The translations under genes were made by a program, and so were the position numbers. Source: Prevotella sp. (GTDB lineage: Bacteria; Bacteroidota; Bacteroidia; Bacteroidales; Bacteroidaceae). Taken from it: DNA of 12,111 bases. The DNA lies in contig DMYZ01000208.1 of assembly GCA_003483565.1 (NCBI GenBank), forward strand, positions 1 through 12,111. The letters run 5' to 3'. This document shows positions 7,099 through 12,111 of the stretch, one piece after another. Every line of letters begins with the position of its first letter. Positions within the stretch are counted from its first letter, which is position 1. Below the pieces are notes generated by a model. That model was given only the letters and a program-made list of their open reading frames with translations. It was not told the origin of the DNA and ran no database searches.

Positions 7099-7128
7099 TT
7101 TGTGTTTCCTAAAAATATTGTATATTTG
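7099..7128 (+). promoter_or_regulatory. Promoter of the susC/susD operon
   Basis: TTTG (7099-7102), 18 bases, then TATATTTG (7121-7128), an exact TAnnTTTG with spacing one base short of the usual 19-21. The susC ATG follows 39 bases after the element. No adjacent regulator gene (anti-sigma, hybrid two-component or SusR type) is seen. Confidence 0.55.
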
Positions 7129-7167
7129 TTTTTATTTAATACCTGGACTTCATAATCTTTTTTGCTT

Positions 7168-9885
7168 ATGCAGAAGAAAAATATTCAGTTAAGAAAAATA
7201 TTCAAGCAAACGTTGTTTTTGGCGTTTTTAAGTGCATTCTTGATGACCCAAGGGCAGGAAGTAAATATAACACCTAAATTAGATTCAATTCCTGTTGTCG
7301 GTTCTGCAGCTTTGCTTGGTGTGCAACAGATGAATAAAGGGCTTGTACAGAATGCACTTGACGCTATTTCTGGTAAGGCTGCCGGCGTTAATATCGGATC
7401 TTCAGGGACGGATAGAATAGCAATGCTTAATAGTGTTCGTGTCCGTGGTACAACATCTCTTACGGGAGGTAATGACCCTCTTGTTATTATAGACGGAGTC
7501 TATTCTGATCTTGCCATGCTTGCTACTGTATACCCTGCAGATATAGAAAGTTTTACTATTTTGAAGAATGCTTCTGAAACGGCGCAGTTTGGATCACGTG
7601 GCGCCTCTGGCGTTATAGAGGTACGGACAAAGCGAGGTCATGGAGGTAAATTTCATATAGCGTATGATGCTAATGTGGGTGTTGAAGTAAGATATAAATA
7701 TCTTGATATGCTTGATGCTGCAGGTTATGTAGCTACAGCTAAGAGTCTTGGAAGTGATTATAATAATCTTGGTTTTAATACAAATTTTCAAAAAGAGATC
7801 AGCCGTATGGGGCAGGTTCAGAATCATCATATTGCTTTTACAGGTGGCACCGATCAGTCCAATTATCGTGCTTCTTTAGGTGTAATGAGTAACCAAACTA
7901 TTATAGACTCGAAGAATTACAATAATTTTGTAGCTAAACTTGATATCTCTCAATTGGCTTTTGATGATAATATGAAAATTGATTTTGGTGTCTTTGGTTC
8001 TTCTCAAAAGGATAATAATATATACGACACTCAGATGCTATTCTATTCATCAGCTGCAATGAACCCCACCTATCCTTATGAGGCATATGACGGGAATTAT
8101 GTAAAAAATGGGACAGCCTCACAAATTAACCCTCCTGGTGCTTTAATACAGGAACGTAATGATACTAAAGACCTTAATTTTAATACTCATCTTCAGTTAT
8201 CTTGTATGTTGCCGTATAATATGAAATTAACTGCTCTCGGCGCTTATTCTTATAGTTCGCAAGAGGATGGCAAGTTTGCACCGACATGGGTATGGGCTCA
8301 GGGGCTTGCTTACCGTGGTGAGACCAAGTCTGAGCAGTTGATGGGGCACATAGACTTGAATTGGAATTATATTAGTAGTGTTCATCGTGTTAAGGCCATG
8401 TTGTCTGGAGAATATCAAACAAATAAAATTACAGCATTTTGGACACAGGTAAAAGGATTTACTTCTAATGCGTTTGGATATAATAATCTTGCAGCAGCAT
8501 CAACGATTTCCTATGGAGGAACAGGCAGTAGTTATCAAGATCCCAAACTTGCTTCTGCAATGTTAATGGCATCTTATACGCTTCTTGATCGTTATTCACT
8601 AGACGCATCACTTCGTGCTGATGCGTCTTCGATGGTTGGGAAAAATCACAGATGTGGTTTTTTCCCTTCTGTCTCTCTTTCTTGGGATATGAAAGAGGAG
8701 AAGTTTCTGCGGAATATTCCAGAAATTTATATGTTGAAGTTACGCACAGGTTATGGTCGTACAGGTAACTTGGGTGCTATTAGTTCTTATCTTACGCTCA
8801 ACAATCAGGTTCCTATAGGTGTTGTTTCTTATAATGGCACATCGACTGTTACTATGGGAGAGTTGCGTAATAGTAATCCGGATTTGAGGTGGGAGACAAG
8901 AAGTACTTTTAATCTAGGGTTAGATCTTGGACTTCTTAATAATCGAATATTATTAACAACTGAGTATTATTATTCTAAGACAACAAATATGCTTTATGAT
9001 TATGATGTGCCTGTTCCTGATTATGCTTTTGATAAGTTACTTGCGAATATTGGTTCAATGTCAAACAGTGGTTTTGAATTTGGTCTTGGTTTTGTACCGA
9101 TTTCTCATAAAGATATGGAACTTAATATAAATATTAATATGTCATGGCAAAAGAACAAGTTGATTTCTTTGAGTGGCTATTATGACGGGAGGTATATGTC
9201 TGCCTCAAATATCACTGCGATCGGGAGCCTCAATGGTGCTGGGATGCATGGGGGAGATACTAATATTCTTTATCAGATTGTAGGGCAGTCGTTAGGTGTA
9301 TTTTATCTTCCTCATTGTACTGCTATTGTTGACGATGGTAAAGGACATCGAAAATATCAAATAGCTGATTTAAATAATGATGGAAAGATTGATCTAAGTG
9401 ACAATAGTGCTGATAGGTATATTGCAGGGCAAGCTACTCCTAAAATGACTTTAGGTTCTAATATTAGTTTTCGTTATAAGAACTATGATATTACTTTGCA
9501 GATGAATGGTGCTTTTGGGCACAAAATATTTAATGCGACATCGCTTAGTTATATGAATATGTCTGGTTTCCCTGATTATAATGTTTTCAAGAAAGCTCCT
9601 GCAGCTAACATTGTTGACCAGAATGTGACGGATTATTGGTTGGAAAGTGGAGATTATCTCAACATAGATTATATTACTTTGGGTTGGAATGTACCAGTCA
9701 AGAATAAATACATAAATGGTCTGAGACTTTCTTGTAGTGTGAATAATTTAGCAACATTTACTCGTTATAGTGGGCTTACTCCTATGATAAATAGTTATAT
9801 AGTTAATAGCTCACTTGGAATTGATGATAAGCGCGCTTATCCTGTTTATCGTACTTTTTCTATTGGTGTGAATGTGCAATTTTAA
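7168..9885 (+). CDS. SusC/RagA-family TonB-dependent outer-membrane transporter, short form
   Basis: This outer-membrane beta-barrel imports a ligand captured by its SusD partner, driven by TonB-ExbBD. The 905-residue product starts at the ATG 7168 (an in-frame TTG lies at 7162). A Sec signal peptide has a hydrophobic core about 15-26 and likely cleavage after TQG at 27-29. The plug domain spans about 45-160, with VRVRGTTSL, DPLVIIDGVY, DIESFTILKNASETAQFGSRGASGV and RTKRG, all hallmark SusC plug motifs. The barrel follows and contains DLNNDGKIDLSD, the loop typical of SusC proteins, and the last residue is Phe (VNVQF), the barrel-insertion signal. Odd points: there is no N-terminal carboxypeptidase-like domain, and no recognisable VVVGYG-type box before the plug. 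It is therefore shorter than the usual 1,000 or so residues. susD begins 10 bases later. Substrate unknown. Confidence 0.94.
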   Translation: MQKKNIQLRKIFKQTLFLAFLSAFLMTQGQEVNITPKLDSIPVVGSAALLGVQQMNKGLVQNALDAISGKAAGVNIGSSGTDRIAMLNSVRVRGTTSLTGGNDPLVIIDGVYSDLAMLATVYPADIESFTILKNASETAQFGSRGASGVIEVRTKRGHGGKFHIAYDANVGVEVRYKYLDMLDAAGYVATAKSLGSDYNNLGFNTNFQKEISRMGQVQNHHIAFTGGTDQSNYRASLGVMSNQTIIDSKNYNNFVAKLDISQLAFDDNMKIDFGVFGSSQKDNNIYDTQMLFYSSAAMNPTYPYEAYDGNYVKNGTASQINPPGALIQERNDTKDLNFNTHLQLSCMLPYNMKLTALGAYSYSSQEDGKFAPTWVWAQGLAYRGETKSEQLMGHIDLNWNYISSVHRVKAMLSGEYQTNKITAFWTQVKGFTSNAFGYNNLAAASTISYGGTGSSYQDPKLASAMLMASYTLLDRYSLDASLRADASSMVGKNHRCGFFPSVSLSWDMKEEKFLRNIPEIYMLKLRTGYGRTGNLGAISSYLTLNNQVPIGVVSYNGTSTVTMGELRNSNPDLRWETRSTFNLGLDLGLLNNRILLTTEYYYSKTTNMLYDYDVPVPDYAFDKLLANIGSMSNSGFEFGLGFVPISHKDMELNININMSWQKNKLISLSGYYDGRYMSASNITAIGSLNGAGMHGGDTNILYQIVGQSLGVFYLPHCTAIVDDGKGHRKYQIADLNNDGKIDLSDNSADRYIAGQATPKMTLGSNISFRYKNYDITLQMNGAFGHKIFNATSLSYMNMSGFPDYNVFKKAPAANIVDQNVTDYWLESGDYLNIDYITLGWNVPVKNKYINGLRLSCSVNNLATFTRYSGLTPMINSYIVNSSLGIDDKRAYPVYRTFSIGVNVQF

Positions 9886-9895
9886 ATTTTTGGCT

Positions 9896-11509
9896 ATGAA
9901 ACGAATTTATTATATAATACTTCTTTTCCCTTTATTCCTTGTTTCTTGCCTAGACGAAACCGTTAAAGATCGCTTGACAGAAAAAGAAACTTATACTTCA
10001 GCCTCTTCTCTTTATATCAATACTGTTGCCACTTTATATAATTATATAGGTGGTAATCAGGATAGTCAGGGACTTCAGGGCACTTATCGTGGCGTGTATG
10101 ATTATAATACTTTCAGCAGCGATGAAGCTATCATCCCTATTCGAGGTGGTGATTGGTATGATGGGGGCTTCTGGGAAAATCTTTATACTCATAATTGGTC
10201 GGCTAGTGATGAGCCACTTTACAATACATGGAAATATCTCTATAAGGTAGTTGTGCTTTGCAATCATTCGCTTGATACAATTGATAAATATAAGTCATTG
10301 CTTACAGATAGTCAGTATCAGTCTTTTCAGGCAGAAGTAAGGGCTGTCAGAGCTCTCTATTATGCTTATATTATGGATATGTTTGGTAATATACCCTTAG
10401 CTAAAACTGCAGATACCTTAACTACAGAAAATGCTAAACAGTATTCTCGTCCTGATATATTCCATTATGTGTTTACAGAGTTACAGGAAGTGGAGCCAAT
10501 GTTGTCAGATGAGCATAGTAACTATGAGGGTGCTTACTATGGTCGTATTACTCGACCTGTAGTTAATTTTCTTCTTGCTAAATTAGCTTTGAATGCTGAA
10601 GTGTATACAGATTCTGTGGTGACAGATGGCAAGCGACCAAGTGGTAATGATATTTACTTTACGGTCGATGGCAAGCATCTCAATGCCTGGCAGACTTGTA
10701 TCGCCTATTGTAATAAAATTACAGATGAAGGGTATACTCTATCAAGTAGCTATGCTAGCAATTTCTATATTCATAATGAGAATTCACCTGAGAATATCTT
10801 TATTATTCCTATGGATAAAATGCTTTATAGTAACCAATATCAGTATCTGTTTCGTTCCCGCCATTATGCTCAAGGCAGTGCGATGGGGATGGCTTCGGAA
10901 AATGGTACATGCGCGACGCTTTCTACGGTTCATGCTTATGGGTATGGTACTGACAGTATAGATTCTCGTTATGCCATAAACTTTTTTTCTGATACCGTAA
11001 AAATTAATGGCAATATCGTAAAACTTGATAATGGTAAGCCTTTGGTTTATATGCCTTTGGAGGTGAAAGTAGATCTTACAGACAGTCCATATAAGCAAAC
11101 AGCGGGTGCAAGGGAAAAAAAATATGAAATAGACCTTACAGCTTATAATGATAGTAAAAATATTGATAATGATATTGTTCTTTACCGCTATGCTGATGTG
11201 CTACTTATGAAAGCTGAGGCAGAGGTTCGCAATGGTGGTAATGGAGATAAAGAATTAAATGAGGTGCGGAGTAGGTCTGGTATGTCTTATCGTAAAGCAA
11301 CATTGCAGAATATTCTTGCTGAGCGTTTACTGGAGTTGATGTGGGAAGGCTGGCGCCGTCAGGATTTAATTCGTTTTGATCTTTTTCACAAGAGTTATGA
11401 TCAGAGAACAGCACCTTTAAGTGAGAAGGATCGACATACCATTGTTTTTCCAATACCTCAAAAAGCTTTGGATTTGAATTCTTCACTTAAGCAGAATGAA
11501 GGATATTAA
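9896..11509 (+). CDS. SusD/RagB-family surface nutrient-binding lipoprotein
   Basis: This surface lipoprotein caps the SusC channel and binds the ligand. It has 537 residues from the ATG at 9896; an in-frame ATG at 9872 overlaps susC and would put eight polar residues before the signal peptide, so it is rejected. A signal sequence of 17 residues ends in the lipobox LVSC with Cys18 as the lipidation site. Asp-Glu follow at +2/+3, fitting the acidic export signal of Bacteroidota surface lipoproteins. The N-terminal SusD-like helical (TPR-type) domain includes the VRAVRALYYAYIMDMFGNIPL stretch (about 150-170). The C-terminal part has RYADVLLMKAEAEVRNGG and ERLLELMWEGWRRQDLIRF, and ends FPIPQKALDLNSSLKQNEGY, all classic RagB/SusD signatures. 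It is co-transcribed with the susC gene 10 bases upstream. Nothing in the sequence identifies the ligand. Confidence 0.95.
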   Translation: MKRIYYIILLFPLFLVSCLDETVKDRLTEKETYTSASSLYINTVATLYNYIGGNQDSQGLQGTYRGVYDYNTFSSDEAIIPIRGGDWYDGGFWENLYTHNWSASDEPLYNTWKYLYKVVVLCNHSLDTIDKYKSLLTDSQYQSFQAEVRAVRALYYAYIMDMFGNIPLAKTADTLTTENAKQYSRPDIFHYVFTELQEVEPMLSDEHSNYEGAYYGRITRPVVNFLLAKLALNAEVYTDSVVTDGKRPSGNDIYFTVDGKHLNAWQTCIAYCNKITDEGYTLSSSYASNFYIHNENSPENIFIIPMDKMLYSNQYQYLFRSRHYAQGSAMGMASENGTCATLSTVHAYGYGTDSIDSRYAINFFSDTVKINGNIVKLDNGKPLVYMPLEVKVDLTDSPYKQTAGAREKKYEIDLTAYNDSKNIDNDIVLYRYADVLLMKAEAEVRNGGNGDKELNEVRSRSGMSYRKATLQNILAERLLELMWEGWRRQDLIRFDLFHKSYDQRTAPLSEKDRHTIVFPIPQKALDLNSSLKQNEGY

Positions 11510-11525
11510 GAGTTATTCATCCTTC
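11498..11525 (+). terminator. Weak hairpin overlapping the susD stop
   Basis: GAAGGAT (11498-11504) pairs with ATCCTTC (11519-11525), and an inner TAA/TTA pairing places the susD stop codon inside the loop. No proper T-run follows, so this is a weak or non-intrinsic terminator, or an mRNA 3'-end stabiliser. Confidence 0.35.
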
Positions 11526-11533
11526 CTTGATAT

Positions 11534-11556
11534 TTACTTTTGTATAATCAAAGTAA
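11534..11556 (+). terminator. Second hairpin downstream of susD
   Basis: TTACTTT (11534-11540) pairs with AAAGTAA (11550-11556) over a 9-base loop, and T-rich sequence begins some bases later (11564-11573). It could act with the preceding hairpin to end the susCD transcript. The AT-rich stem is weak. Confidence 0.28.
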
Positions 11557-11631
11557 TTTAAGGCATTTTTCTTTAAAAGATTGTACCGATTGTGTCTCTT
11601 GTGGAGTCTTTTCTAGTATATATGATATGCC

Positions 11632-11847
11632 TTACTTATAGATATGGCAGATAAGTTGTAAATAATATATCTCTTTAAAACTGCTGTCCGGATGACTGTA
11701 TCTGGAATTAAATTCAGATTCTTCTTCTTTATAAATATGAATTGCAATGTTAAATCGATCTTTTGACTTCGTAAAAGAATATCTTTCAGGGTGTATTCTG
11801 CCCTCAAACAGGTCGTGTTTCGATAGGAAACAGAGTGTTAAAAGGCA
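11632..11847 (-). pseudogene. Possible gene remnant: 71-codon open frame without a start
   Basis: Reading leftward from a TGA at 11850-11848, the frame stays open for 71 codons to a TAA at 11634-11632 but contains no ATG, GTG or TTG. The middle reads like protein (FEGRIHPERYSFTKSKDRF, then IAIHIYKEEESEFNSRYSH), being charged and mixed rather than low-complexity. No family is recognised. It may be the tail of a decayed gene, part of a dispersed repeat, or chance. Confidence 0.22.
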
Positions 11848-11907
11848 TCAGACACACGCTAAAAGGTGGCTTTTTAGAAAATCAGAAATGTTTAAATATT
11901 ACAAGTA

Positions 11908-12009
11908 ATTGACAGGTAGTAATTTATATCTCAGCCTGATACTCGCGTATTTCACTGCGAGGACTGTTGTGAGTGCAAATATGCCAGTTACAGAGTGCTA
12001 CTTGTCAAT
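11908..12009. repeat. Imperfect inverted repeat around a 76-base interior
   Basis: ATTGACAGGTAG (11908-11919) faces CTACTTGTCAAT (11998-12009). Eleven of twelve positions pair in Watson-Crick fashion and the twelfth is a G-T pair; two further pairs (one G-T) continue inward. The interior carries a second small stem CTCGC/GCGAG (11942-11946 with 11957-11961). It could be a structured RNA, the folded end of a repeat element, or a regulatory site. Confidence 0.35.
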
Positions 12010-12049
12010 ATTTAGTGAATTTCTTCCCGTAACGGAATGAAGAGGTTTT

Positions 12050-12111
12050 ATGAAACTGGAACAGGTTTGTGACTTTGGCTATTTTGACTTATGCCATGAA
12101 ATCTCCGTGAC
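12050..12111 (+). CDS. Possible start of an unidentified gene, cut by right edge
   Basis: An ATG at 12050 opens a frame of 20 codons (beginning MKLEQVCDFGYF) that continues past the window end; an in-frame TGA lies just upstream at 12038. A purine-rich stretch (GAAGAGG) precedes it. No TAnnTTTG promoter is seen close by, and no family can be recognised from 20 residues. Chance is a real possibility. Confidence 0.2.
   Translation, partial: MKLEQVCDFGYFDLCHEISV

Larger units (their letters stand above)
11510..12111. other. Gene-poor region after susD
   Basis: About 600 bases contain no convincing gene with a start codon. They hold two weak hairpins next to susD, an open frame without a start codon on the minus strand (11632-11847), two related TAAAAGG-containing stretches (11838-11845 and 11860-11867), a wide inverted repeat (11908-12009), and a 20-codon open frame at the right edge. 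Base composition becomes less AT-biased from about 11800 onward, unlike the spacers elsewhere in the window. This fits a dispersed repeat or a decayed mobile element, though no transposase motif is visible. Confidence 0.5.

Noticed and set aside
9360..9420. EF-hand/dockerin-like calcium loop (DLNNDGKIDLSD) in SusC as a sign of a fused dockerin
   Set aside because: This DxNxDGxID loop is a normal part of SusC-family barrels, and no second dockerin repeat is present.
9872..9898. Earlier ATG for susD overlapping the end of susC
   Set aside because: It would put MCNFKFLA before the lipoprotein signal peptide. The ATG at 9896 gives a standard MKR... signal sequence with lipobox.
10626..10961. 111-codon plus-strand frame inside susD
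   Set aside because: An out-of-frame shadow within a strongly supported SusD gene.
11613..11807. 64-codon minus-strand frame starting at a TTG
   Set aside because: Low-complexity, AT-driven composition (Ile/Lys/Leu rich), a TTG start, and overlap with a different frame that looks more protein-like. No family recognised.
11911..11916. TTGACA-like -35 element at about 11910
   Set aside because: Bacteroidetes housekeeping promoters use TTTG/TAnnTTTG rather than TTGACA, and no matching downstream element was found.

Overview
The window looks like a chromosomal segment from a Bacteroidales bacterium, most probably Prevotella or a close relative. This rests on four things. There is a SusC/SusD outer-membrane pair. 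Promoters of the Bacteroidetes form (TTTG, about 20 bases, then TAnnTTTG) precede most transcription units. A serine palmitoyltransferase-type enzyme is present, as in sphingolipid-making Bacteroidales. Gene sequences are AT-rich, with very AT-rich spacers. The genus is an inference; the order-level placement is firm.

Layout. (1) Positions 1-3442, minus strand: lon followed 21 bases later by tgt, which runs off the left edge. This is probably one operon transcribed from a promoter near 3470. (2) 3581-4294, plus strand: a TrmN6/YfiC-type tRNA adenine-N6 methyltransferase, divergent from lon. (3) 4311-5339, minus strand: a lipid kinase of the diacylglycerol/sphingosine kinase superfamily, convergent with trmN6. 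(4) 5525-6712, plus strand: a serine palmitoyltransferase-like alpha-oxoamine synthase, divergent from the kinase across a short region holding a promoter in each direction, and closed by an intrinsic terminator. (5) 6823-7087: two identical tRNA-Pro(TGG) genes behind a textbook Bacteroidetes promoter and ahead of a strong terminator. (6) 7168-11509: a susC-like/susD-like pair with its own promoter. (7) 11510-12111: about 600 bases with no convincing gene but several inverted repeats and one 71-residue open frame without a start codon.

How the genes fit together. Lon is general protein quality control. Tgt and TrmN6 both modify tRNA anticodon loops, and the tRNA-Pro pair adds to the translation theme. 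The most informative pairing is the kinase with the serine palmitoyltransferase: one makes the sphingoid base precursor, and the other carries a GSGN motif resembling sphingosine kinases, so the two may form a sphingolipid synthesis/phosphorylation locus. The SusC/D pair is a TonB-dependent importer of unknown substrate. Its SusC lacks the usual N-terminal carboxypeptidase-like domain, and no degradative enzyme or regulator is visible beside it.

Nothing in the window is clearly a wholly new system. The best leads are the sphingolipid kinase/synthase pair, the shortened SusC, and the structured non-coding tail.
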